DNA from: Clostridiales bacterium UBA3678
GTDB taxonomy: Bacteria > Bacillota > Clostridia > TANB77 > CAG-508
Length of the DNA stretch: 49,523 bases
Assembly (NCBI GenBank): GCA_002372935.1
Contig: DFJF01000004.1
Location: 1-49,523 of the forward strand
Direction: 5' to 3'
Positions 25,255 to 33,543 of this stretch are shown here, one piece after another. The position numbers and the translations under genes were made by a program. Each line of letters opens with the position of its first letter. Positions within the stretch are counted from its first letter, which is position 1. Below the pieces are notes generated by a model, which was not told the DNA's origin, ran no database searches, and saw only the letters and a list, made by a program, of their open reading frames with translations.

Positions 25255-27003
25255 TTATTCTAAAATTGCTTTTATTCTTCTTACTCCTGAAGAACTTGAT
25301 TCTTCTTTTTTAATTTTAAAATGTCCTAAAACTCCAGTATGTTCTACATGTGGACCACCACATATTTCTTTTGATACATCTCCTATTGTATAAACTGTTA
25401 CAATATCTGGATATTTTTCAATAAACATACATTCAGCACCTGATTTTACCGCTTCTTCTTTTGTCATTTCTTGTTTTGTAACTGGCAAATCTTGCTTTAT
25501 CCATTCATTTATAATATCTTCTACTTTTTGTTTTTCTTCATTTGTCAACTTATGATCACAATTAAAGTCAAATCTTAGTCTTTCAGATGTGATATTTGAC
25601 CCTCTTTGATGTGCATCATTTCCTATTACCAATTTTAATGCTGCATTTAAAAGATGTGTTGCTGTATGGTATTTCACTTCCATTTCTCCAGTTGAGGCTA
25701 ATCCACCTTTAAATTTTTGTTCTGATCCTGCCCTTGATTTTTCTTGATGTTTTTTGAATAATTTATCAAATTCATCCATATCAAGTGTCATATTATTTTC
25801 TTTTGCCAAATCTTGGGTAACTTCTGGTGGAAATCCATAAGTATCATATAATTTGAATACTTCTTTTCCTTCTAATTGTTCTTTTCCTTGCTCTTTATGT
25901 CTTTTCATTTCTTTTTGGAATTCTTTTTCACCATGTACAAGTGTTTTAACAAATTTATCTTTTTCTTCTAATATAACTTGTTTGATTGTTTCTCTATTTT
26001 TAACTAGTTCTGGATACATTTCTTTTAAATTATCTATATTCAAATCTATTAATCCTGATAATTCATTTAAATCTATTTGTAATTTATTCATTTGTCTTAT
26101 CATTCTTCTTATTAGTCTTCTTAAAATATATCCTCTATCCAAATTGCTTGGTCTTCCACCATCTGCAATTATCATCATACTTGAACGTAAATGTTCTGCA
26201 ACAACTCTTCTACTATAGATGCTATCTACCTTTTGAAGTTCTTCAAGTTTCTTCATAATTGGAATAAATATTTCTGTATCATAAGGTGTTTCTTTGCCTT
26301 GTAATAACATATTTACTCTTTCAAGACCTAATCCTGTATCAACATTTTTTTGCTTTAATTGTGTAATGCTTCCATCTTCATGTTTATAAAATTGCATAAA
26401 TACATTATTCCAAATTTCAACATATTTTCCACAATCACAATCTGGATTGCATTCTGGAGAACATTTTGGTTTTCCTGTATCATAAAATATCTCTGTGTCA
26501 CTTCCACAAGGTCCTGTTTCTCCAGCTATCCACCAATTGTCTTTCAAAAAATATATTCTTTCTCTTGGAATTCCTGCTTGTTCCCAATATGATGCTGTTT
26601 CTTCGTCTTTTTCTATTGTTTCATTTCCACCAAAACATGTTACAGATAATTTTTCTACAGGAATTTCTAACTCTTTTGTTAAAAATTCAAAACTCATTGA
26701 TATAGATTCTTTTTTGAAATAATCTCCAAGAGACCAATTTCCAAGCATTTCAAAAAATGTCAAATGACGATTGTCTCCAACTTCTTCTATGTCATTAGTT
26801 CTTATACATTTTTGATAATCTGTAAGTCTTCTCCCCTCTGGATGTTTTTGTCCTAAAAGATAAGGAACTAATGGTTGCATTCCAGCAGTATTAAATAATA
26901 CAGATGGATCATTTTCTGGTATTAATGATGCTGATGGGATTATTTTATGTCCATGTCTTTCAAAAAAATTTAAATATTTATTTCTTATTTCTAATGCATT
27001 CAT
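25255..27003 (-). CDS. alaS: Alanyl-tRNA synthetase, compact form
   Basis: A 582-residue alanyl-tRNA synthetase, about 300 shorter than the usual 876. The class II catalytic core is complete (start NKYLNFFERHGHKIIPSASL; NTAGMQPLVPYL; GNRHLTFFEMLGNWS as NRHLTFFEMLGNWSLGDYF). The editing domain is present with HTATH at 446-450 and CGGPH at 548-552, the same 102-residue spacing as E. coli H564 to C666. Missing are the roughly 118-residue beta-barrel segment before the editing domain and the whole C-terminal DHHA1/C-Ala oligomerisation domain. There is no sign of a recent deletion: the frame is clean and ends naturally after GVRRIKAILE. The start ATG overlaps the TGA of the gene before it (ATGA), so the two are translationally coupled. 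Confidence 0.93.
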   Translation of the reverse strand: MNALEIRNKYLNFFERHGHKIIPSASLIPENDPSVLFNTAGMQPLVPYLLGQKHPEGRRLTDYQKCIRTNDIEEVGDNRHLTFFEMLGNWSLGDYFKKESISMSFEFLTKELEIPVEKLSVTCFGGNETIEKDEETASYWEQAGIPRERIYFLKDNWWIAGETGPCGSDTEIFYDTGKPKCSPECNPDCDCGKYVEIWNNVFMQFYKHEDGSITQLKQKNVDTGLGLERVNMLLQGKETPYDTEIFIPIMKKLEELQKVDSIYSRRVVAEHLRSSMMIIADGGRPSNLDRGYILRRLIRRMIRQMNKLQIDLNELSGLIDLNIDNLKEMYPELVKNRETIKQVILEEKDKFVKTLVHGEKEFQKEMKRHKEQGKEQLEGKEVFKLYDTYGFPPEVTQDLAKENNMTLDMDEFDKLFKKHQEKSRAGSEQKFKGGLASTGEMEVKYHTATHLLNAALKLVIGNDAHQRGSNITSERLRFDFNCDHKLTNEEKQKVEDIINEWIKQDLPVTKQEMTKEEAVKSGAECMFIEKYPDIVTVYTIGDVSKEICGGPHVEHTGVLGHFKIKKEESSSSGVRRIKAILE

Positions 27004-28481
27004 TTATCTTTCTCCCCTCTATACTCTTCATTTACTTCTTCTTCTATTTCATCATAAACCTGTTCTTCATCATAATTCTGTTCTTTTTCTGAAGAAATAT
27101 TTTCTTGATATTTTTCAATAAATTCTTCACTCGATAATCTAAATCTTGGCAATGAAGCAATTTCTTCGACTGTCATTTCTTTACCATCATATTTTAATAT
27201 TGTATCTGGCGTCATCTCTGTTTCTTTTGATGGATGTACATGTCCTGTTTCTTCATTTCCATCTGCCTCATCAATTGATAATTCTCCATTTTTTATTTCT
27301 TCTGATGGATGTTCTCTAACTTCATTAATAATCTTGTTTGCATTATATGTACCATTATGAGAATCTAATATTTCTTGTGTTTGAGTATCTTGCTGACTTA
27401 TTCCATCATATTTATTTTTTAAATCTAATGCAACTCTCCCATCATTGTCTCTTGTGTTATATGCTATAGATGCATCAACAATACCATAAGGACTTTTTTG
27501 ATCAATTACAAGTGATGTTTTTTTGTTACCATTTTTGAAGTTTATTATGCAATTTGAATTTTCTTTTTTTACACTATCATATTTTCCATCTAATGTTGTT
27601 ACTTCATTGTTTGAACCTTTGTATGGACTTGCAACACTTTCTGGAAATTTGATTATTTCTCCATTAGATTTTTTACCAACAGGCATAAAAGGAACATCAT
27701 AAACCTTTCCATCTATTTGGCTCATTTTGTATGAAGGTATTAATTCTAATTCTACAACATCTGAGTATTCTTTACTATTTAAGCCTAATTCACTTTTTAA
27801 TGTTTCACCATGTACTCCAACTCTTTGATTTAGAGGAATAGAATTCATGCCAATAATTCCATAGCGTTCTCCCTCTTCTTTTGAAATTTCTGTTGGTTCA
27901 TTTTGATTTTTCTCTTCTTTTTCCTCTTCTTCGCTTTTTTCATTTTCATTTAATTCATCTATTTTTTCAAATACTTTTTTCTTTAAATCAATTTCTGCTA
28001 TACCTTTAATCTCTTTTTCATCAATTCCAAGTTTCTTAGCCTGCTCTATCAATTTTTCTTTATTCTTTTCTCTTCCATAGTTTATATTTTCTAATGTTTT
28101 CATCCATGTTTCTTGTTTTTCTTTGCTCTCATTTGGATCTCCAACTGGTACAATTTCATCTGATAATCCTGAATTTAATTTTGAAATAGCCTCTGGATCA
28201 ATTTTATTAAGTTTATCATTCACTTCTGGATCAATCATTGCAATCAATTCTGGATTTTCTTTATATTCATAAAACAATTCTCTAACTTGTGATTGATTCT
28301 CTCCAATTGAATATTCTTCCATTATTCTGTAAATTTGTTTATCATTATTATCTTTCTTAGCTAGTGGTTCAACTACTGTAAAAAAAACTCTATTGTCTTT
28401 TTTGTCTACAAGTTCTTGATTTCTTCTCTCTTTAATTTCTTGTAATATATCTTGAATATCCTTACTTTTTGTTTCAGACAT
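27000..28481 (-). CDS. Unrecognised acidic protein coupled to alaS
   Basis: I do not recognise this 493-residue protein. It has no signal peptide or membrane helix, is strongly acidic, and includes a K/E-rich coiled stretch (about 175-200, EKSEEEEKEEKNQNE). A middle section looks like beta-rich folding material (about 225-380, with VALDLKNKYDG). The C-terminal part has two HPS motifs (EHPSEEIKNG and HVHPSKETE). It overlaps alaS by four bases and follows a 48-codon acidic gene, so the order tatD, small gene, this gene, alaS is one transcript. A structural or regulatory role is possible, but nothing in the sequence names one. Confidence 0.7.
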   Translation of the reverse strand: MSETKSKDIQDILQEIKERRNQELVDKKDNRVFFTVVEPLAKKDNNDKQIYRIMEEYSIGENQSQVRELFYEYKENPELIAMIDPEVNDKLNKIDPEAISKLNSGLSDEIVPVGDPNESKEKQETWMKTLENINYGREKNKEKLIEQAKKLGIDEKEIKGIAEIDLKKKVFEKIDELNENEKSEEEEKEEKNQNEPTEISKEEGERYGIIGMNSIPLNQRVGVHGETLKSELGLNSKEYSDVVELELIPSYKMSQIDGKVYDVPFMPVGKKSNGEIIKFPESVASPYKGSNNEVTTLDGKYDSVKKENSNCIINFKNGNKKTSLVIDQKSPYGIVDASIAYNTRDNDGRVALDLKNKYDGISQQDTQTQEILDSHNGTYNANKIINEVREHPSEEIKNGELSIDEADGNEETGHVHPSKETEMTPDTILKYDGKEMTVEEIASLPRFRLSSEEFIEKYQENISSEKEQNYDEEQVYDEIEEEVNEEYRGEKDK

Positions 28482-28524
28482 ATCAATTCCTCCATACTAA
28501 TCATCTTATATCTCTTAAATCATT

Positions 28525-28671
28525 TTATTTATTTTCTTCTTTTTTATTATTTTCTTCTTTCTCTTCTTCTGTTGATTCAAAATCTTTTCCTGTCTTTTTT
28601 AATAAATCATTTACAGATTTCATTATATCATCTAAATTTTCATCAAAATTTTCTTTTTCAAAACTTAACAT
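28525..28671 (-). CDS. Small acidic protein, 48 residues, unrecognised
   Basis: A 48-codon frame starting MLSFEKENFDENLDDIMK and ending in an E/K/N-rich tail (EEEKEENNKKEENK). GAGGAG precedes the ATG by ten bases. It lies between tatD (16 bases upstream) and the 493-residue gene (44 bases downstream) in the same direction. Half of its residues are charged and it has no hydrophobic segment. The ribosome site and operon position support it as a real gene; function unknown. Confidence 0.6.
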   Translation of the reverse strand: MLSFEKENFDENLDDIMKSVNDLLKKTGKDFESTEEEKEENNKKEENK

Positions 28672-28686
28672 TTTGTTTTATCTCCT

Positions 28687-29469
28687 CTATTGAATTTTAA
28701 ATAATTCGCACGCATTATTATATGTTATTTGAGCCATCTCTTCTGGCTCAATATTTTTAAACTCTGCAATTTTTCTTACAATATATTTCAAATTACTTGA
28801 ATCATTTCTTGTGCCTCTAACAGGTTCAGGAGCAAGATATGGACAATCTGTTTCTATTAACATTTTGTCTTTAGGAACCATATTTACTATTTCTGGAGCA
28901 TTTTTAGAACTCTTAAAAGTAGAAGTTCCCCCAAAGGCAATATATAGTCCTGCATTTAATCCATGTCTTACAAGTTCCCTATTAAATGGACAACAATGCA
29001 AAATACCACCATTTTCAATTTTATACTTTCTAAGTATTGCAATTGTATCATCTATAGCATCTCTTGTGTGAATTGAAATTGGAAGTTTTAGCTCATTTGC
29101 AAGCTCTATCTGATTTATAAATGCATATTGTTGAAGTTCCTTTGATGGACCATCATCATAATGATAATCTAATCCAATTTCACCAATTGCAACTATTTTT
29201 TTATTTGTTAAAAATAAATTTTTGATTTCTAATATATCTTTATCAATTTCTTTTTTGTTTAAAGAAATCTCACTTGGATGAATTCCAATTATCGAATAAA
29301 AGAATTTATGATTATTTGCTATTGATATGGCCTTTTTGGATGTTTCTACATCACAGCCAACATCTACACATTTTGTAACACCTGAATTATAAATTTTTCT
29401 TATAGTTTCTTCTCTATCATTATCAAATTTAGCATCATAATAATGAGAGTGTGTATCAAAAAAATTCAA
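28687..29469 (-). CDS. tatD: TatD family metal-dependent deoxyribonuclease
   Basis: A 260-residue TIM-barrel hydrolase. The opening FFDTHSHYYDAKFD supplies the metal-binding H-x-H pair. IGEIGLDYHYDD carries the catalytic Glu, SIHTRDA the next His and LIETDCPYLAPEPVRGTRN the final Asp, all TatD signatures. Family members have 3'-5' exonuclease activity on DNA. It leads the tatD-small gene-unknown-alaS transcript. Confidence 0.95.
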   Translation of the reverse strand: MNFFDTHSHYYDAKFDNDREETIRKIYNSGVTKCVDVGCDVETSKKAISIANNHKFFYSIIGIHPSEISLNKKEIDKDILEIKNLFLTNKKIVAIGEIGLDYHYDDGPSKELQQYAFINQIELANELKLPISIHTRDAIDDTIAILRKYKIENGGILHCCPFNRELVRHGLNAGLYIAFGGTSTFKSSKNAPEIVNMVPKDKMLIETDCPYLAPEPVRGTRNDSSNLKYIVRKIAEFKNIEPEEMAQITYNNACELFKIQ

Positions 29470-29499
29470 TTATATTATCTCCCTTCTAAATCTTTTATA

Positions 29500-29520
29500 A
29501 GAACCATCCCCAAATGAAAG
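29500..29520. repeat. GGGGACGGTTC-family repeat, copy E (single, partial)
   Basis: Reads AAGAACCATCCCCAAATGAA then AG and meets the acpS stop codon (29521-29523). From acpS the junction is TGA-C-TTTCATTTGGGGATGG, the same terminus as copies D and G. Confidence 0.8.
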
Positions 29521-29895
29521 TCACCTAAATAAAACAACCACATTTGCAACTGCATATTGTTTGCAGTGTGATATGCTTATATCAATACTCTCTATTTTGT
29601 TTTTTTCTAAATTATGGATATTAATTTTTGGTTTACCGTTTTGGTCTATTTTTACTTCATAGTCTTTCCATGTCAATTCGTATTTGTCTTTTAGTATTTC
29701 TGAAATTGCTTTAAATGCAGCTTCTTTTGCAGCAAAACGAGCTGCATAATGTTGATATTTTTGCTTGCCTTTTGATTCACAATATGCAACCTCGTCTTCT
29801 GTATATATTTTATTAATAAATGTTTGACCAAAATTTTCTATACTTTTTTTTACTCTTGCAATTTCTATTATATCTATTCCACATTTGATATTCAT
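29521..29895 (-). CDS. acpS: Holo-[acyl-carrier-protein] synthase
   Basis: A 124-residue phosphopantetheinyl transferase that loads the 4'-phosphopantetheine arm from CoA onto acyl carrier protein. CGIDIIEIARVKKSI carries the first metal Asp (residue 8) and RFAAKEAAFKAI the catalytic Glu (about 58). The C-terminal ISISHCKQYAVANVVV matches AcpS. Length is typical. Confidence 0.96.
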   Translation of the reverse strand: MNIKCGIDIIEIARVKKSIENFGQTFINKIYTEDEVAYCESKGKQKYQHYAARFAAKEAAFKAISEILKDKYELTWKDYEVKIDQNGKPKINIHNLEKNKIESIDISISHCKQYAVANVVVLFR

Positions 29896-29907
29896 TTTAT
29901 CATCCTT

Positions 29908-31137
29908 TTATAATAAATTAAGCCAATTTAATATATTAAATATTAGAGTCGCAACTAATACACATACTATAATTATAGATATTCTTTCTGTTCTTTCAAT
30001 TTTTAATTCTCTATATAAAATATCATATTTATTTTTTATTTTGTTATAAGTTTCTTCTAATTCCATAACATTTCTAATATCATAATATAACAAACTTCCA
30101 AAGTCCTCAGATGTAATTTCTTGTATCCAGATTTTTTTTGTGAATTCTATAAACTCTTTTCTTGTTTTTTCTATATCTTTTCCACCCTTGAACTGATAAT
30201 CTAGTTTTTTCAAATATACTTTTAAATATAATGCTAATATATATGTATAAAAATATTGATTTTCATAATCTTGTGGAAGTATTGTGTAATTGTTGATATC
30301 TGCTTCTGAACTAAACAAGTTTATGCCTAATTTTGAAATACCAACTTTTGCAAATATGTTATTTGTTATAACTTTTATGTTATCACTTTGAGTAATGTTC
30401 ATTCCTTGGTCATTCGGGCAAAATGATATATATTTTAGGAAACTATTTTTCAAATCATTAAAATCTGTTGTTGAATTCCAACATGTTTGATCTATGCATA
30501 CATAAGAAAAAGTATAAAATCTTTCTACATCTAAGTTTAATTTCATTGCATCAAAATTTGGACCGGTTATTTCTGAAATGAATTCTTTTATTTCTTTTAT
30601 ATCTGAAAAATAACTTTCTTGTAACTTGATGTTATCATAATTTCTTAAATTAATATACTCTTGATTTATGTCTCTAAATTTATAGTTAAAATTCAATAAA
30701 TCAGCAAATTTGTCGCTTCCCTCTATATTGGTTTTTATGTATAAAAAGCATATTCCAGTATTAAAACATATTACTCCTATTTTTTGAATTTTAAAAAATA
30801 TGCTATTTTCATCCACAGTTTTTCCCTGCAAATCTTTTTTTAAATTATATTCAAATGTTATAGATGGATATTCTGAAAGAATAGCTACTCTAGTTTCAAG
30901 TGGCAATTCTTCCATTTTATTCAATCTTTCTTTTGTTAAATCAAAAGTTTTAAACAAAAAATTTCTCATTCTTGGCAAAAAATATGTATATAACTCTAAA
31001 TCTTTATCTTTCTGAAAAATTCTTAATTCAAATCTTTCATCTTTTAATAATTTTAATATATATTTGTTATATTTATTTTGACCTATTAAAAATGTATGTA
31101 TAAAATATGTATATTGGTACTTATTCTTTAGCTCCAT
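29908..31137 (-). CDS. Tail-anchored protein of unknown function
   Basis: A 409-residue protein I do not recognise with confidence. The body is soluble and mixed alpha/beta, with aromatic-rich segments (YFLPRMRNFLFKTFDL) and a long helical stretch near the end (LEETYNKIKNKYDILYRELK). One membrane helix closes it (about residues 388-406, ISIIIVCVLVATLIFNIL), so it is probably anchored by its C-terminus and faces the cytoplasm. The helix-then-membrane ending recalls CorA-like proteins, but the GMN motif is missing. It lies 12 bases ahead of acpS and 25 bases after the WG-repeat gene. Confidence 0.6.
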   Translation of the reverse strand: MELKNKYQYTYFIHTFLIGQNKYNKYILKLLKDERFELRIFQKDKDLELYTYFLPRMRNFLFKTFDLTKERLNKMEELPLETRVAILSEYPSITFEYNLKKDLQGKTVDENSIFFKIQKIGVICFNTGICFLYIKTNIEGSDKFADLLNFNYKFRDINQEYINLRNYDNIKLQESYFSDIKEIKEFISEITGPNFDAMKLNLDVERFYTFSYVCIDQTCWNSTTDFNDLKNSFLKYISFCPNDQGMNITQSDNIKVITNNIFAKVGISKLGINLFSSEADINNYTILPQDYENQYFYTYILALYLKVYLKKLDYQFKGGKDIEKTRKEFIEFTKKIWIQEITSEDFGSLLYYDIRNVMELEETYNKIKNKYDILYRELKIERTERISIIIVCVLVATLIFNILNWLNLL

Positions 31138-31162
31138 TTTCTTACCATCCTTTGTTTTTTAT

Positions 31163-32683
31163 TTATTTTTCACAATAGTAGTTCATGTTTATATCTTGTC
31201 CAAGATGCCATTTTCCAATAAAATCTATAATTAAATAGTCATCTAAATTATATTTAGGTTCTACAACCACATTTCCTTTAGAATCAATTGCCCCCCATAA
31301 ATCGTTTGTTTTTACTGCTGCAAATCCATAAGAATTTTGTTCTTGTGCTTCATCATAAATGTAGTCTACAACTACATTTCCATCTTTGTCTACAAATCCA
31401 TATTTTCCATCTTTTTGACTAACAAATAATGTATTTGATGATAATACTTCTGTAACATTTTTTCCTTCGAATTTGAAATTGTAGTATTTATATTCATCAC
31501 CAACTTTTAATTTTATATAACCTTTATCTTCATTTAACTCTGAAATAATGCCCTCAGCTTTTACATTAAAATCTGAATCTAGTATTTCAGAATTATAGCT
31601 GTCACCTTCAGCTACATAAAATCCAGCATTTTCTTTATAATAAATGTCTGAATATTTGAATTTTAATTTTTCCTTATCTTCTAAATCTATTATTCCATAA
31701 TTTTTGTCTTTTTTAGCTCTTAATATTCCAATGTTTAATTCTTTTAATTCATCATATTTTGCATCTATAAGCACTTTTCCTTCATAATTCATGAATCCAT
31801 ATTTTTTGTCTTTTTGAAATACAACACCATCTGAATTAATCTGTGATATGCTATCAAAATCTTTTTCTAAAACTACATTTCCTATACTATCGATTACTTT
31901 TTGTGATTTTCCTTCATCAATTACAAAATATTTTTCTCCATAAATCTGCTCTATTTTTTCATATTCATTTTTTAATATTGTAGTGCCTGCATAACTAACT
32001 AAACCATATTTTTTATTTTCATCAATTGTTATATAACCATGTTTATAGTCATCTGTATCATAAGCTTTTATTTCAGAAAACTTTGGATTTACAATTGTTG
32101 CTCCACTAGTATTTATTAATCCATATTTTCCATTTTCTTTTACTAAAATACTATTTTGCACACCTTTTAAAGTTTCTATTTCATCATATTTTATTTCTGT
32201 TATGTTTTTTCCGTCTAAATCGATTAATCCATACTTTCCATTTTTTTCTACTCTTAATACATTTTGTTCATACCAAGCATTTCCATCTGAATCATAATTT
32301 TCCAATGGTTCTACTTTATCATAATCTGTAAATATTTCTTCATTCTTTTTGTTTATAACTTTTGTTTTGTATTCTCCTGTTTCTTCATTTATATCATATG
32401 TACACAAAAATACATCTCTTGTTTTATCAACTACAATTAACATTTCTTGATACATTGGATCTATAACAGTATTTCCAGTAGAATCTATGATCCCCCATTT
32501 ATTGTCTGAATATATTGCAAAATAATTTGTTGCATTGTAGCTTTCATTTGTACTATTTTTTTCTGATGTGACTTTTTTTATCATAATTACAAACATAATG
32601 ATTACAATTATTGCAATTAATACTGCTAAAACTTTTGTATAATTTAATTTTCCTTCGTCATTATATCTTTTTCCTCTACTCAT
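31163..32683 (-). CDS. WG-repeat protein with N-terminal membrane anchor
   Basis: A 506-residue protein: short basic start, one membrane helix (about 15-38), then at least nine WG repeats to the end (for example NKWGIIDSTGNTVIDPMYQE, GKYGLIDLDGKNI, GKYGFVDKDGNVVVDYIYDE). WG repeats form a beta structure seen in many surface and cytoplasmic bacterial proteins; the role is usually unknown. I start at the ATG (MSRGKRYN) with GGAGG ahead; the TTG four codons earlier overlaps that site. The promoter at 32718-32746 is its own. Confidence 0.87.
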   Translation of the reverse strand: MSRGKRYNDEGKLNYTKVLAVLIAIIVIIMFVIMIKKVTSEKNSTNESYNATNYFAIYSDNKWGIIDSTGNTVIDPMYQEMLIVVDKTRDVFLCTYDINEETGEYKTKVINKKNEEIFTDYDKVEPLENYDSDGNAWYEQNVLRVEKNGKYGLIDLDGKNITEIKYDEIETLKGVQNSILVKENGKYGLINTSGATIVNPKFSEIKAYDTDDYKHGYITIDENKKYGLVSYAGTTILKNEYEKIEQIYGEKYFVIDEGKSQKVIDSIGNVVLEKDFDSISQINSDGVVFQKDKKYGFMNYEGKVLIDAKYDELKELNIGILRAKKDKNYGIIDLEDKEKLKFKYSDIYYKENAGFYVAEGDSYNSEILDSDFNVKAEGIISELNEDKGYIKLKVGDEYKYYNFKFEGKNVTEVLSSNTLFVSQKDGKYGFVDKDGNVVVDYIYDEAQEQNSYGFAAVKTNDLWGAIDSKGNVVVEPKYNLDDYLIIDFIGKWHLGQDINMNYYCEK

Positions 32684-32717
32684 ACATTCCTCCAATTATT
32701 AAGAATTTTACAAATAT

Positions 32718-32746
32718 ATTCTACTATAAAACATTTAAAATATCAA
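32718..32746 (-). promoter_or_regulatory. Sigma-A type promoter of the WG-repeat gene
   Basis: Minus-strand TTGATA (32741-32746), 17-base spacer, TAGAAT (32718-32723), about 30 bases before the start codon region. Confidence 0.72.
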
Positions 32747-32804
32747 GTTTTTTTGATTAATTTGATAACTATTTTGTTACAATATTTTCTATTAAGAAAT
32801 AGTA

Positions 32805-33417
32805 CTATTTTTCTGGCAAATAATTTAAAGGATTTACATATTCATTATTAATTCTCATTCCAAAATGTAAATGTGGTCCTGTAGTCGCCCCATTAGTTGG
32901 TTTTCCACTTGAATCATAATATTTATTTCCTTTTACACCATACACATATTTTGGTCCTACATATCCTATTACTTGTCCTTTGGACACTTCTTCACCTTCT
33001 GAAACTATGAAATTTGGATTTGAGTGACAATATGAATATTTTATATTATTATTTTTATCTGTTAATGTTACAGTATATCCACCACCACCTAGAAAACCAA
33101 CAAATGTAATTGTTCCATCAGTTACTGCTATATATTTGCTCCCCTCTGGAGCTCCAATATCTATTCCTTTATGATAAAAAGAAGCTCCTGAGGTTGGTGC
33201 TTTCCTTTTTCCAAAGTATGAATTTATTGTATAATAACCTGGTGCTGGCCAAATTATATTTCCATCTTCTATAAAATCAATGAATTCAAATTTTGAATTT
33301 GATAAATCTGATGTATAATAAATAGGTATAAAAAAAATTGAAATAAAAATAATGAGTAAAATTAGTACTAACAAGAATTTGTTTATTAATTTTTGTATAA
33401 AAATCAGTCCTTTCCAT
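32805..33417 (-). CDS. M23 peptidase with disrupted start (apparent +1 frameshift)
   Basis: The main frame encodes an N-terminal membrane helix and an M23 domain with intact zinc ligands (FYHKGIDIGAPEG and GPHLHFGM). The frame is open upstream through hydrophobic codons to about 33410 but has no ATG or GTG. The first in-frame candidate, TTG at 33374, has no ribosome site. Ten bases behind a consensus promoter lies ATG at 33415-33417 in another frame (ATG-GAA-AGG). Removing one base of the AAA run joins it to the main frame as MEGLIFIQKLINKF. Either the start is frameshifted in this genome, the base is an assembly error, or an unusual start is used. The neighbouring pilin gene has the same type of defect. 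Confidence 0.75.
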
Positions 33418-33435
33418 CTTGCCCCAATATGTTAT

Positions 33436-33464
33436 ATTATAAATTGTATATTCATTTTTGTCAA
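33436..33464 (-). promoter_or_regulatory. Sigma-A type promoter of the M23 gene
   Basis: Minus-strand TTGACA (33459-33464), 17-base spacer, TATAAT (33436-33441), both consensus. The predicted transcript starts about 12 bases ahead of the ATG at 33417. Confidence 0.85.
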
Positions 33465-33482
33465 TATTTTCCAGATTTAATT

Positions 33483-33515
33483 TGTGCCATCGGACACAAG
33501 GCCCGATTTGGCACA
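33483..33515. other. GC-rich hairpin downstream of the pilin gene
   Basis: TGTGCCATCGG at one side pairs with CCGATTTGGCACA at the other (two-base bulge) around a nine-base loop. It is conspicuously GC-rich for this genome. A T5 run follows on the plus strand, where no gene needs a terminator. On the minus strand it lies about 30 bases past the pilin stop but lacks a T run. It may be a weak terminator or a DNA structure linked to the variable tail of the pilin. Confidence 0.55.
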
Positions 33516-33543
33516 TTTTTATTTAAAGACTTGAATCTTCTAT

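Noticed and set aside
27004..29520. T-box or terminator-antiterminator before alaS
   Set aside because: alaS overlaps an upstream gene and no structured leader precedes any gene of that transcript.
33286..33516. Minus-strand 76-codon frame overlapping the M23 gene
   Set aside because: It is the out-of-frame reading of the M23 membrane segment. Only its ATG at 33417 is of interest, as the probable original start.
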